From Strongylocentrotus droebachiensis (lineage: Eukaryota > Echinodermata > Echinoidea > Camarodonta > Strongylocentrotidae): DNA of 64,000 nucleotides. Position 1 is the stretch's first letter, and each line of letters starts with the position of its first letter. The stretch is taken from assembly GCA_035222895.1 (NCBI GenBank), contig JAVYIG010009904.1, positions 1-64,000 of the forward strand. The letters run 5' to 3'. The notes under the pieces were generated by a model, which was not told where the DNA came from, did not search any database, and saw nothing but the letters and a program-made list of their open reading frames with translations. The translations under genes were made by a program, and so were the position numbers. Below, piece by piece: positions 11,801-26,000 of the stretch.

Positions 11801-14800
11801 TTAGTCTGGCCAATTTTGAGTACTTCTTGTCTCACAATTGTTACTGTAATGCCGTAGACAGTACAGCCATCGACGTGCAGGGTGAACGACAGTTGTAGAT
11901 GCCTTGAGAGTTATGGGAGATCAGGTTGGATGATACATGGGCTAGCTGTAACTAGTAAGTAGGGTATAACCTGTCTTACTAGAGCACCTGTGAATGATGT
12001 TCTAGCTGGTCTTGTACCTTAAAATCCTGGAGAACGGTGCAGCAAGATCAGGCATTTTGTTCCTTCTTTTTTTTCCTTCATTTTTTCCTTCTTTTTTCTC
12101 TCTGTAGGGCTAGTTCGTAGTTTAAGGTGCTTGCTATGTGTCATCATGCCATTATCTTCATGCTCGTGACAGATCAACGGCTCGCCCAATCAGTTGCTTT
12201 GTTTCATTTATTCATGTGGAGTTTTGTTCTATCAGAAACTTAATAATTTTTTGTTCTTGTAAGGCTAACTAGAATATAGAGTAGTTAATTACTGGCTGAG
12301 AGACGGTGACCTATGAATAATGAGCCTACCGGGCCCCGCCCCTTAAACTGTAGGTGAATAGCACGCCCAGGCAGTAGCTTTATTTATTTTCCTCTCTCAT
12401 GACTATGCAGAGCCTTGTTCTGTAAGAAACTTAATTTGTCTTCTTTTTCTGTAGGGCTAATTCAAGTTTAGAGTAGTTAACTCTTAGTTGGGAGACGGTG
12501 ACCTGTGAACAATAAGCCTACCGGGCCCCGCCCTTTAAACTGTAGTTGCTTTTTACATTTTATTTATGTAGAGTGTTTTTCTGTCAGAAACTTAATTATG
12601 TTTATATTGCTGTAAGGCTAACTAGAATATAGGGTAGTTAATCATTTGATGGGAGGCGGTGTCCTGGGAAGAATGAGCCTACCGGGCCCCGCCCCCTAAA
12701 CTATAGGTGAACAGTGCACCCAGTCACTTGCTATTTTGGTGAAGAGGTTAGTTCCGTCAGGTACTGATTGTTCACAAAATAATCAAAAGGCTAACCAGAA
12801 TTTACTTTAGTTATTTTTTAGTCTGGCCAATTTTGAGTACTTCTTGTCTCACAATTGTTACTGTAATGCCGTAGACAGTACAGCCATCGACGTGCAGGGT
12901 GAACGACAGTTGTAGATGCCTTGAGAGTTATGGGAGATCAGGTTGGATGATACATGGGCTAGCTGTAACTAGTAAGTAGGGTATAACCTGTCTTACTAGA
13001 GCACCTGTGAATGATGTTCTAGCTGGTCTTGTACCTTAAAATCCTGGAGAACGGTGCAGCAAGATCAGGCATTTTGTTCCTTCTTTTTTTTCCTTCATTT
13101 TTTCCTTCTTTTTTCTCTCTGTAGGGCTAGTTCGTAGTTTAAGGTGCTTGCTATGTGTCATCATGCCATTATCTTCATGCTCGTGACAGATCAACGGCTC
13201 GCCCAATCAGTTGCTTTGTTTCATTTATTCATGTGGAGTTTTGTTCTATCAGAAACTTAATAATTTTTTGTTCTTGTAAGGCTAACTAGAATATAGAGTA
13301 GTTAATTACTGGCTGAGAGACGGTGACCTATGAATAATGAGCCTACCGGGCCCCGCCCCTTAAACTGTAGGTGAATAGCACGCCCAGGCAGTAGCTTTAT
13401 TTATTTTCCTCTCTCATGTATGCAGAGCCTTGTTCTGTAAGAAACTTAATTTGTCTTCTTTTTCTGTAGGGCTAATTCAAGTTTAGAGTAGTTAACTCTT
13501 AGTTGGGAGACGGTGACCTGTGAACAATAAGCCTACCGGGCCCCGCCCTTTAAACTGTAGTTGCTTTTTACATTTTATTTATGTAGAGTGTTTTTCTGTC
13601 AGAAACTTAATTATGTTTATATTGCTGTAAGGCTAACTAGAATATAGGGTAGTTAATCATTTGATGGGAGGCGGTGTCCTGGGAAGAATGAGCCTACCGG
13701 GCCCCGCCCCCTAAACTATAGGTGAACAGTGCACCCAGTCACTTGCTATTTTGGTGAAGAGGTTAGTTCCGTCAGGTACTGATTGTTCACAAAATAATCA
13801 AAAGGCTAACCAGAATTTACTTTAGTTATTTTTTAGTCTGGCCAATTTTGAGTACTTCTTGTCTCACAATTGTTACTGTAATGCCGTAGACAGTACAGCC
13901 ATCGACGTGCAGGGTGAACGACAGTTGTAGATGCCTTGAGAGTTATGGGAGATTAGGTTGGATGATACATGGGCTAGCTGTAACTAGTAAGTAGGGTATA
14001 ACCTGTCTTACTAGAGCACCTGTGAATGATGTTCTAGCTGGTCTTGTACCTTAAATTGCTGGAGAACGGTGCAGCAAGATCAGGCATTTTGTTCCTTCTT
14101 TTTTTTTCCTTCATTTTTTCCTTCTTTTTTCTCTCTGTAGGGCTAGTTCGTAGTTTAAGGTGCTTGCTATGTGTCATCATGCCATTATCTCCATGCTCGT
14201 GACAGATCAACGGCTCGCCCAATCAGTTGCTTTGTTTCATTTATTCATGTGGAGTTTTGTTCTATCAGAAACTTAATAATTTTTTGTTCTTGTAAGGCTA
14301 ACTAGAAAATAGAGTAGTTAATTACTGGCTGAGAGACGGTGACCTATGAATAATGAGCCTACCGGGCCCCGCCCCTTAAACTGTAGGTGAATAGCACGCC
14401 CAGGCAGTAGCTTTATTTATTTTCCTCTCTCATGTATGCAGAGCCTTGTTCTGTAAGAAACTTAATTTGTCTTCTTTTTCTGTAGGGCTATTAAAAGTTT
14501 AGCGTAGTTACCTCTTAGTTGGGAGACGGTGACCTGTGAACAATAAGCCTACCGGGCCCCGCCCTTTAAACTGTAGTTGCTGTTTATATTTTATTTATGT
14601 AGAGTTTTTTTTCTGTCGGAAACTTAATTATGTTTTTATTGCTGTAAGGTTAACTAGAATATAGGGTAGTTAATCATTTGATGGGAGGCGGTGTTCTGGT
14701 AAGAATGAGCCTACCGGGACCCGCCCCCTAAACTATAGGTGAACAGCGCTCCCAGTCACTTGCTATTTTGGTGAAGAGGTTAGTTTCGTCAGGTACTGAT

Positions 14801-14902
14801 TGTTCACAAAATAATAAAAAGGCTCACTATAATTTACTTTAGTTACTTTTTAGTCTGGCCAATTTTGAGTACTTCTTGTCTCACAATTGTTACTGCAATG
14901 CC

Positions 14903-17900
14903 GTAGACAGTACAGCCATCGACGTGCAGGGTGAGCGACAGATGTAGATGCCTTGAGAGTTATGGGAGATCAGGTTGGATGATACATGGGCTAGCTGTAA
15001 CTAGTAAGTAGGGTATAACCTGTCTTACTAGAGCACCTGTGAACGATGTTCTAGCTGGTCTTGTACCTTAAAATCCTGGAGAACGGTGCAGCAAGATCAG
15101 GCATTTTGTTCCTTCTTTTTTTTCCTTCATTTTGTCCTTCTTTTTTCTCTCTGTAGGGCTAGTTCGTAGTTTAAGGTGCTTGCTATGTGTCATCATGCCA
15201 TTATCTTCATGCTCGTGACAGATCAACGGCTCGCCCAATCAGTTGCTTTGTTTCATTTATTCATGTGGAGTTTTGTTCTATCAGAAACTTAATAATTTTT
15301 TGTTCTTGTAAGGCTAACTAGAATATAGAGTAGTTAATTACTGGCTGAGAGACGGTGACCTATGAATAATGAGCCTACCGGGCCCCGCCCCTTAAACTGT
15401 AGGTGAATAGCACGCCCAGGCAGTAGCTTTATTTATTTTCCTCTCTCATGTATGCAGAGCCTTGTTCTGTAAGAAACTTAATTTGTCTTCTTTTTCTGTA
15501 GGGCTAATTCAAGTTTAGAGTAGTTAACTCTTAGTTGGGAGACGGTGACCTGTGAACAATAAGCCTACCGGGCCCCGCCCTTTAAACTGTAGTTGCTTTT
15601 TACATTTTATTTATGTAGAGTGTTTTTCTGTCAGAAACTTAATTATGTTTATATTGCTGTAAGGCTAACTAGAATATAGGGTAGTTAATCATTTGATGGG
15701 AGGCGGTGTCCTGGGAAGAATGAGCCTACTGGGCCCCGCCCCCTAAACTATAGGTGAACAGCGCACCCAGTCACTTGCTATTTTGGTGAAGAGGTTAGTT
15801 CCGTCAGGTACTGATTGTTCACAAAAATAATCAAAAGGCTAACCAGAATTTACTTTAGTTATTTTTTAGTCTGGCCAATTTTGAGTACTTCTTGTCTCAC
15901 AATTGTTACTGTAATGCCGTAGACAGTACAGCCATCGACGTGCAGGGTGAACGACAGTTGTAGATGCCTTGAGAGTTATGGGAGATCAGGTTGGATGATA
16001 CATGGGCTAGCTGTAACTAGTAAGTAGGGTATAACCTGTCTTACTAGAGCACCTGTGAATGATGTTCTAGCTGGTCTTGTACCTTAAATTGCTGGAGAAC
16101 GGTGCAGCAAGATCAGGCATTTTGTTCCTTCTTTTTTTTTCCTTCATTTTTCCTTCTTTTTTCTCTCTGTAGGGCTAGTTCGTAGTTTAAGGTGCTTGCT
16201 ATGTGTCATCATGCCATTATCTCCATGCTCGTGACAGATCAACGGCTCGCCCAATCAGTTGCTTTGTTGCATTTATTCATGTGGAGTTTTGTTCTATCAG
16301 AAACTTAATTATTTTTTGTTCTTGTAAGGCTCACTAGAATATAGGGTATTTAATTACTGGTTTGGAGAGGATGACCTGTGAAAAATGATCCTACCGGGCC
16401 TCGCCCCTTTAACTGTACGGGAATAGCACGCCCAGACAGTAGCTTTTTTTTTCTTCCATCTCTCTTATATTCAGAGCCTTGTTCTGTAAGAAAGTTAATT
16501 TTTCTTCTTTTTCTGTAGGGCTATTAAAAGTTTAGCGTAGTTACCTCTTAGTTGGGAGACGGTGACCTGTGAACAATAAGCCTACCGGGCCCCGCCCTTT
16601 AAACTGTAGTTGCTGTTTATATTTTATTTATGTAGAGTTTTTTTTCTGTCGGAAACTTAATTATGTTTTTATTGCTGTAAGGTTAACTAGAATATAGGGT
16701 AGTTAATCATTTGATGGGAGGCGGTGTTCTGGTAAGAATGAGCCTACCGGGACCCGCCCCCTAAACTATAGGTGAACAGCGCTCCCAGTCACTTGCTATT
16801 TTGGTGAAGAGGTTAGTTTCGTCAGGTACTGATTGTTCACAAAATAATAAAAAGGCTCACTATAATTTACTTTAGTTACTTTTTAGTCTGGCCAATTTTG
16901 AGTACTTCTTGTCTCACAATTGTTACTGCAATGCCGTAGACAGTACAGCCATCGACGTGCAGGGTGAGCGACAGTTGTAGATGCCTTGAGAGTTATGGGA
17001 GATCAGGTTGGATTATACATGGGCTAGCTGTAACTAGTAAGTAGGGTATAACCTGTCTTACTAGAGCACCTGTGAACGATGTTCTAGCTGGTCTTGTACC
17101 TTAAAATCCTGGAGAACGGTGCAGCAAGATCAGGCATTTTGTTCCTTCTTTTTTTTCCTTCATTTTGTCCTTCTTTTTTCTCTCTGTAGGGCTAGTTCGT
17201 AGTTTAAGGTGCTTGCTATGTGTCATCATGCCATTATCTTCATGCTCGTGACAGATCAACGGCTCGCCCAATCAGTTGCTTTGTTTCATTTATTCATGTG
17301 GAGTTTTGTTCTATCAGAAACTTAATAATTTTTTGTTCTTGTAAGGCTAACTAGAATATAGAGTAGTTAATTACTGGCTGAGAGACGGTGACCTATGAAT
17401 AATGAGCCTACCGGGCCCCGCCCCTTAAACTGTAGGTGAATAGCACGCCCAGGCAGTAGCTTTATTTATTTTCCTCTCTCATGTATGCAGAGCCTTGTTC
17501 TGTAAGAAACTTAATTTGTCTTCTTTTTCTGTAGGGCTAATTCAAGTTTAGAGTAGTTAACTCTTAGTTGGGAGACGGTGACCTGTGAACAATAAGCCTA
17601 CCGGGCCCCGCCCTTTAAACTGTAGTTGCTTTTTACATTTTATTTATGTAGAGTGTTTTTCTGTCAGAAACTTAATTATGTTTATATTGCTGTAAGGCTA
17701 ACTAGAATATAGGGTAGTTAATCATTTGATGGGAGGCGGTGTCCTGGGAAGAATGAGCCTACTGGGCCCCGCCCCCTAAACTATAGGTGAACAGCGCACC
17801 CAGTCACTTGCTATTTTGGTGAAGAGGTTAGTTCCGTCAGGTACTGATTGTTCACAAAAATAATCAAAAGGCTAACCAGAATTTACTTTAGTTATTTTTT

Positions 17901-20900
17901 AGTCTGGCCAATTTTGAGTACTTCTTGTCTCACAATTGTTACTGTAATGCCGTAGACAGTACAGCCATCGACGTGCAGGGTGAACGACAGTTGTAGATGC
18001 CTTGAGAGTTATGGGAGATCAGGTTGGATGATACATGGGCTAGCTGTAACTAGTAAGTAGGGTATAACCTGTCTTACTAGAGCACCTGTGAATGATGTTC
18101 TAGCTGGTCTTGTACCTTAAATTGCTGGAGAACGGTGCAGCAAGATCAGGCATTTTGTTCCTTCTTTTTTTTTCCTTCATTTTTCCTTCTTTTTTCTCTC
18201 TGTAGGGCTAGTTCGTAGTTTAAGGTGCTTGCTATGTGTCATCATGCCATTATCTCCATGCTCGTGACAGATCAACGGCTCGCCCAATCAGTTGCTTTGT
18301 TGCATTTATTCATGTGGAGTTTTGTTCTATCAGAAACTTAATTATTTTTTGTTCTTGTAAGGCTCACTAGAATATAGGGTATTTAATTACTGGTTTGGAG
18401 AGGATGACCTGTGAAAAATGATCCTACCGGGCCTCGCCCCTTTAACTGTACGGGAATAGCACGCCCAGACAGTAGCTTTTTTTTTCTTCCATCTCTCTTA
18501 TATTCAGAGCCTTGTTCTGTAAGAAAGTTAATTTTTCTTCTTTTTCTGTAGGGCTATTAAAAGTTTAGCGTAGTTACCTCTTAGTTGGGAGACGGTGACC
18601 TGTGAACAATAAGCCTACCGGGCCCCGCCCTTTAAACTGTAGTTGCTGTTTATATTTTATTTATGTAGAGTTTTTTTTCTGTCGGAAACTTAATTATGTT
18701 TTTATTGCTGTAAGGTTAACTAGAATATAGGGTAGTTAATCATTTGATGGGAGGCGGTGTTCTGGTAAGAATGAGCCTACCGGGACCCGCCCCCTAAACT
18801 ATAGGTGAACAGCGCTCCCAGTCACTTGCTATTTTGGTGAAGAGGTTAGTTTCGTCAGGTACTGATTGTTCACAAAATAATAAAAAGGCTCACTATAATT
18901 TACTTTAGTTACTTTTTAGTCTGGCCAATTTTGAGTACTTCTTGTCTCACAATTGTTACTGCAATGCCGTAGACAGTACAGCCATCGACGTGCAGGGTGA
19001 GCGACAGTTGTAGATGCCTTGAGAGTTATGGGAGATCAGGTTGGATGATACATGGGCTAGCTGTAACTAGTAAGTAGGGTATAACCTGTCTTACTAGAGC
19101 ACCTGTGAATGATGTTCTAGCTGGTCTTGTACCTTAAAATCCTGGAGAACGGTGCAGCAAGATCATGCATTTTGTTCCTTCTTTTTTTTCCTTCATTTTG
19201 TCCTTCTTTTTTCTCTCTGTAGGGCTAGTTCGTAGTTTAAGGTGCTTGCTATGTGTCATCATGCCATTATCTTCATGCTCGTGACAGATCAACGGCTCGC
19301 CCAATCAGTTGCTTTGTTTCATTTATTCATGTGGAGTTTTGTTCTATCAGAAACTTAATAATTTTTTGTTCTTGTAAGGCTAACTAGAATATAGAGTAGT
19401 TAATTACTGGCTGAGAGACGGTGACCTATGAATAATGAGCCTACCGGGCCCCGCCCCTTAAACTGTAGGTGAATAGCACGCCCAGGCAGTAGCTTTATTT
19501 ATTTTCCTCTCTCATGTATGCAGAGCCTTGTTCTGTAAGAAACTTAATTTGTCTTCTTTTTCTGTAGGGCTAATTCAAGTTTAGAGTAGTTAACTCTTAG
19601 TTGGGAGACGGTGACCTGTGAACAATAAGCCTACCGGGCCCCGCCCTTTAAACTGTAGTTGCTTTTTACATTTTATTTATGTAGAGTGTTTTTCTGTCAG
19701 AAACTTAATTATGTTTATATTGCTGTAAGGCTAACTAGAATATAGGGTAGTTAATCATTTGATGGGAGGCGGTGTCCTGGGAAGAATGAGCCTACTGGGC
19801 CCCGCCCCCTAAACTATAGGTGAACAGCGCACCCAGTCACTTGCTATTTTGGTGAAGAGGTTAGTTCCGTCAGGTACTGATTGTTCACAAAAATAATCAA
19901 AAGGCTAACCAGAATTTACTTTAGTTATTTTTTAGTCTGGCCAATTTTGAGTACTTCTTGTCTCACAATTGTTACTGTAATGCCGTAGACAGTACAGCCA
20001 TCGACGTGCAGGGTGAACGACAGTTGTAGATGCCTTGAGAGTTATGGGAGATCAGGTTGGATGATACATGGGCTAGCTGTAACTAGTAAGTAGGGTATAA
20101 CCTGTCTTACTAGAGCACCTGTGAATGATGTTCTAGCTGGTCTTGTACCTTAAATTGCTGGAGAACGGTGCAGCAAGATCAGGCATTTTGTTCCTTCTTT
20201 TTTTTTCCTTCATTTTTCCTTCTTTTTTCTCTCTGTAGGGCTAGTTCGTAGTTTAAGGTGCTTGCTATGTGTCATCATGCCATTATCTCCATGCTCGTGA
20301 CAGATCAACGGCTCGCCCAATCAGTTGCTTTGTTGCATTTATTCATGTGGAGTTTTGTTCTATCAGAAACTTAATTATTTTTTGTTCTTGTAAGGCTCAC
20401 TAGAATATAGGGTATTTAATTACTGGTTTGGAGAGGATGACCTGTGAAAAATGATCCTACCGGGCCTCGCCCCTTTAACTGTACGGGAATAGCACGCCCA
20501 GACAGTAGCTTTTTTTTTCTTCCATCTCTCTTATATTCAGAGCCTTGTTCTGTAAGAAAGTTAATTTTTCTTCTTTTTCTGTAGGGCTATTAAAAGTTTA
20601 GCGTAGTTACCTCTTAGTTGGGAGACGGTGACCTGTGAACAATAAGCCTACCGGGCCCCGCCCTTTAAACTGTAGTTGCTGTTTATATTTTATTTATGTA
20701 GAGTTTTTTTTCTGTCGGAAACTTAATTATGTTTTTATTGCTGTAAGGTTAACTAGAATATAGGGTAGTTAATCATTTGATGGGAGGCGGTGTTCTGGTA
20801 AGAATGAGCCTACCGGGACCCGCCCCCTAAACTATAGGTGAACAGCGCTCCCAGTCACTTGCTATTTTGGTGAAGAGGTTAGTTTCGTCAGGTACTGATT

Positions 20901-23034
20901 GTTCACAAAATAATAAAAAGGCTCACTATAATTTACTTTAGTTACTTTTTAGTCTGGCCAATTTTGAGTACTTCTTGTCTCACAATTGTTACTGCAATGC
21001 CGTAGACAGTACAGCCATCGACGTGCAGGGTGAGCGACAGTTGTAGATGCCTTGAGAGTTATGGGAGATCAGGTTGGATTATACATGGGCTAGCTGTAAC
21101 TAGTAAGTAGGGTATAACCTGTCTTACTAGAGCACCTGTGAACGATGTTCTAGCTGGTCTTGTACCTTAAAATCCTGGAGAACGGTGCAGCAAGATCAGG
21201 CATTTTGTTCCTTCTTTTTTTTCCTTCATTTTGTCCTTCTTTTTTCTCTCTGTAGGGCTAGTTCGTAGTTTAAGGTGCTTGCTATGTGTCATCATGCCAT
21301 TATCTTCATGCTCGTGACAGATCAACGGCTCGCCCAATCAGTTGCTTTGTTTCATTTATTCATGTGGAGTTTTGTTCTATCAGAAACTTAATAATTTTTT
21401 GTTCTTGTAAGGCTAACTAGAATATAGAGTAGTTAATTACTGGCTGAGAGACGGTGACCTATGAATAATGAGCCTACCGGGCCCCGCCCCTTAAACTGTA
21501 GGTGAATAGCACGCCCAGGCAGTAGCTTTATTTATTTTCCTCTCTCATGTATGCAGAGCCTTGTTCTGTAAGAAACTTAATTTGTCTTCTTTTTCTGTAG
21601 GGCTAATTCAAGTTTAGAGTAGTTAACTCTTAGTTGGGAGACGGTGACCTGTGAACAATAAGCCTACCGGGCCCCGCCCTTTAAACTGTAGTTGCTTTTT
21701 ACATTTTATTTATGTAGAGTGTTTTTCTGTCAGAAACTTAATTATGTTTATATTGCTGTAAGGCTAACTAGAATATAGGGTAGTTAATCATTTGATGGGA
21801 GGCGGTGTCCTGGGAAGAATGAGCCTACTGGGCCCCGCCCCCTAAACTATAGGTGAACAGCGCACCCAGTCACTTGCTATTTTGGTGAAGAGGTTAGTTC
21901 CGTCAGGTACTGATTGTTCACAAAAATAATCAAAAGGCTAACCAGAATTTACTTTAGTTATTTTTTAGTCTGGCCAATTTTGAGTACTTCTTGTCTCACA
22001 ATTGTTACTGTAATGCCGTAGACAGTACAGCCATCGACGTGCAGGGTGAACGACAGTTGTAGATGCCTTGAGAGTTATGGGAGATCAGGTTGGATGATAC
22101 ATGGGCTAGCTGTAACTAGTAAGTAGGGTATAACCTGTCTTACTAGAGCACCTGTGAATGATGTTCTAGCTGGTCTTGTACCTTAAATTGCTGGAGAACG
22201 GTGCAGCAAGATCAGGCATTTTGTTCCTTCTTTTTTTTTCCTTCATTTTTCCTTCTTTTTTCTCTCTGTAGGGCTAGTTCGTAGTTTAAGGTGCTTGCTA
22301 TGTGTCATCATGCCATTATCTCCATGCTCGTGACAGATCAACGGCTCGCCCAATCAGTTGCTTTGTTGCATTTATTCATGTGGAGTTTTGTTCTATCAGA
22401 AACTTAATTATTTTTTGTTCTTGTAAGGCTCACTAGAATATAGGGTATTTAATTACTGGTTTGGAGAGGATGACCTGTGAAAAATGATCCTACCGGGCCT
22501 CGCCCCTTTAACTGTACGGGAATAGCACGCCCAGACAGTAGCTTTTTTTTTCTTCCATCTCTCTTATATTCAGAGCCTTGTTCTGTAAGAAAGTTAATTT
22601 TTCTTCTTTTTCTGTAGGGCTATTAAAAGTTTAGCGTAGTTACCTCTTAGTTGGGAGACGGTGACCTGTGAACAATAAGCCTACCGGGCCCCGCCCTTTA
22701 AACTGTAGTTGCTGTTTATATTTTATTTATGTAGAGTTTTTTTTCTGTCGGAAACTTAATTATGTTTTTATTGCTGTAAGGTTAACTAGAATATAGGGTA
22801 GTTAATCATTTGATGGGAGGCGGTGTTCTGGTAAGAATGAGCCTACCGGGACCCGCCCCCTAAACTATAGGTGAACAGCGCTCCCAGTCACTTGCTATTT
22901 TGGTGAAGAGGTTAGTTTCGTCAGGTACTGATTGTTCACAAAATAATAAAAAGGCTCACTATAATTTACTTTAGTTACTTTTTAGTCTGGCCAATTTTGA
23001 GTACTTCTTGTCTCACAATTGTTACTGCAATGCC
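14903..23034. repeat. Higher-order repeat zone: alternating A/B monomers, 2033-bp dimers
   Basis: A-type monomers (ACTGCAATGCC, AATAATAAAAAGGCTC, GTGTTCTGGTAAG) start at 14903, 16936, 18969, 21002 and 23035. They alternate strictly with B-type monomers (ACTGTAATGCC, GAACGACAG). The A-to-A distance is exactly 2033 bp four times running. Rare private variants repeat at 4066 bp: GATTATACAT at 17011 and 21077, and GATCATGCAT at 19161 and 23227. So two dimers were copied together as a tetramer. Confidence 0.92.
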
Positions 23035-26000
23035 GTAGACAGTACAGCCATCGACGTGCAGGGTGAGCGACAGTTGTAGATGCCTTGAGAGTTATGGGAG
23101 ATCAGGTTGGATGATACATGGGCTAGCTGTAACTAGTAAGTAGGGTATAACCTGTCTTACTAGAGTACCTGTGAATGATGTTCTAGCTGGTCTTGTACCT
23201 TAAAATCCTGGAGAACGGTGCAGCAAGATCATGCATTTTGTTCCTTCTTTTTTTTCCTTCATTTTGTCCTTCTTTTTTCTCTCTGTAGGGCTAGTTCGTA
23301 GTTTAAGGTGCTTGCTATGTGTCATCATGCCATTATCTTCATGCTCGTGACAGATCAACGGCTCGCCCAATCAGTTGCTTTGTTTCATTTATTCATGTGG
23401 AGTTTTGTTCTATCAGAAACTTAATAATTTTTTGTTCTTGCAAGGCTAACTAGAATATAGAGTAGTTAATTACTGGCTGAGAGACGGTGACCTATGAATA
23501 ATGAGCCTACCGGGCCCCGCCCCTTAAACTGTAGGTGAATAGCACGCCCAGGCAGTAGCTTTATTTATTTTCCTCTCTCATGTATGCAGAGCCTTGTTCT
23601 GTAAGAAACTTAATTTGTCTTCTTTTTCTGTAGGGCTAATTCAAGTTTAGAGTAGTTAACTCTTAGTTGGGAGACGGTGACCTGTGAACAATAAGCCTAC
23701 CGGGCCCCGCCCTTTAAACTGTAGTTGCTTTTTACATTTTATTTATGTAGAGTGTTTTTCTGTCAGAAACTTAATTATGTTTATATTGCTGTAAGGCTAA
23801 CTAGAATATAGGGTAGTTAATCATTTGATGGGAGGCGGTGTCCTGGGAAGAATGAGCCTACCGGGCCCCGCCCCCTAAACTATAGGTGAACAGTGCACCC
23901 GGTCACTTGCTATTTTGGTGAAGAGGTTAGTTCCGTCAGGTACTGATTTTTCACAAAATAATCAAAAGGCTAACCAGAATTTACTTTAGTTATTTTTTAG
24001 TCTGGCCAATTTTGAGTACTTCTTGTCTCACAATTGTTACTGTAATGCCGTAGACAGTACAGCCATCGACGTGCAGGGTGAACGACAGTTGTAGATGCCT
24101 TGAGAGTTATGGGAGATCAGGTTGGATGATACATGGGCTAGCTGTAACTAGTAAGTAGGGTATAACCTGTCTTACTAGAGCACCTGTGAATGATGTTCTA
24201 GCTGGTCTTGTACCTTAAAATCCTGGAGAACGGTGCAGCAAGATCAGGCATTTTGTTCCTTCTTTTTTTTCCTTCATTTTGTCCTTCTTTTTTCTCTCTG
24301 TAGGGCTAGTTCGTAGTTTAAGGTGCTTGCTATGTGTCATCATGCCATTATCTTCATGCTCGTGACAGATCAACGGCTCGCCCAATCAGTTGCTTTGTTT
24401 CATTTATTCATGTGGAGTTTTGTTCTATCAGAAACTTAATAATTTTTTGTTCTTGTAAGGCTAACTAGAATATAGAGTAGTTAATTACTGGCTGAGAGAC
24501 GGTGACCTATGAATAATGAGCCTACCGGGCCCCGCCCCTTAAACTGTAGGTGAATAGCACGCCCAGGCAGTAGCTTTATTTATTTTCCTCTCTCATGACT
24601 ATGCAGAGCCTTGTTCTGTAAGAAACTTAATTTGTCTTCTTTTTCTGTAGGGCTAATTCAAGTTTAGAGTAGTTAACTCTTAGTTGGGAGACGGTGACCT
24701 GTGAACAATAAGCCTACCGGGCCCCGCCCTTTAAACTGTAGTTGCTTTTTACATTTTATTTATGTAGAGTGTTTTTCTGTCAGAAACTTAATTATGTTTA
24801 TATTGCTGTAAGGCTAACTAGAATATAGGGTAGTTAATCATTTGATGGGAGGCGGTGTCCTGGGAAGAATGAGCCTACCGGGCCCCGCCCCCTAAACTAT
24901 AGGTGAACAGTGCACCCAGTCACTTGCTATTTTGGTGAAGAGGTTAGTTCCGTCAGGTACTGATTGTTCACAAAATAATCAAAAGGCTAACCAGAATTTA
25001 CTTTAGTTATTTTTTAGTCTGGCCAATTTTGAGTACTTCTTGTCTCACAATTGTTACTGTAATGCCGTAGACAGTACAGCCATCGACGTGCAGGGTGAAC
25101 GACAGTTGTAGATGCCTTGAGAGTTATGGGAGATTAGGTTATATGATACATGGGCTAGCTGTAACTAGTAAGTAGGGTATAACCTGTCTTACTAGAGCAC
25201 CTGTGAATGATGTTCTAGCTTGTCTTGTACCTTAAATTGCTGGAGAACGGTGCAGCAAGATCAGGCATTTTGTTCCTTCTTTTTTTTCCTTCATTTTTTC
25301 CTTCTTTTTTCTCTCTGTAGGGCTAGTTCGTAGTTTAAGGTGCTTGCTATGTGTCATCATGCCATTATCTCCATGCTCGTGACAGATCAACGGCTCGCCC
25401 AATCAGTTGCTTTGTTTCATTTATTCATGTGGAGTTTTGTTCTATCAGAAACTTAATAATTTTTTGTTCTTGTAAGGCTAACTAGAAAATAGAGTAGTTA
25501 ATTACTGGCTGAGAGACGGTGACCTATGAATAATGAGCCTACCGGGGCCCGCCCCTTAAACTGTAGGTGAATAGCACGCCCAGGCAGTAGCTTTATTTAT
25601 TTTCCTCTCTCATGTATGCAGAGCCTTGTTCTGTAAGAAACTTAAATGTCTTCTTTTTCTGTAGGGCTATTAAAAGTTTAGCGTAGTTACCTCTTAGTTG
25701 GGAGACGGTGACCTGTGAACAATAAGCCTACCGGGCCCCGCCCTTTAAACTGTAGTTGCTGTTTATATTTTATTTATGTAGAGTTTTTTTTCTGTCGGAA
25801 ACTTAATTATGTTTTTATTGCTGTAAGGTTAACTAGAATATAGGGTAGTTAATCATTTGATGGGAGGCGGTGTTCTGGTAAGAATGAGCCTACCGGGACC
25901 CGCCCCCTAAACTATAGGTGAACAGCGCTCCCAGTCACTTGCTATTTTGGTGAAGAGGTTAGTTTCGTCAGGTACTGATTGTTCACAAAATAATAAAAAG

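Noticed and set aside
14034..14222. 62-codon minus-strand frame repeated in several satellite monomers (also 29278, 30282, 31286, 32301)
   Set aside because: It lies across the pyrimidine tract, giving a Lys-rich run. Length changes in the T-tract break it in most of the 27 monomers, so the frame is a by-product of repetition.
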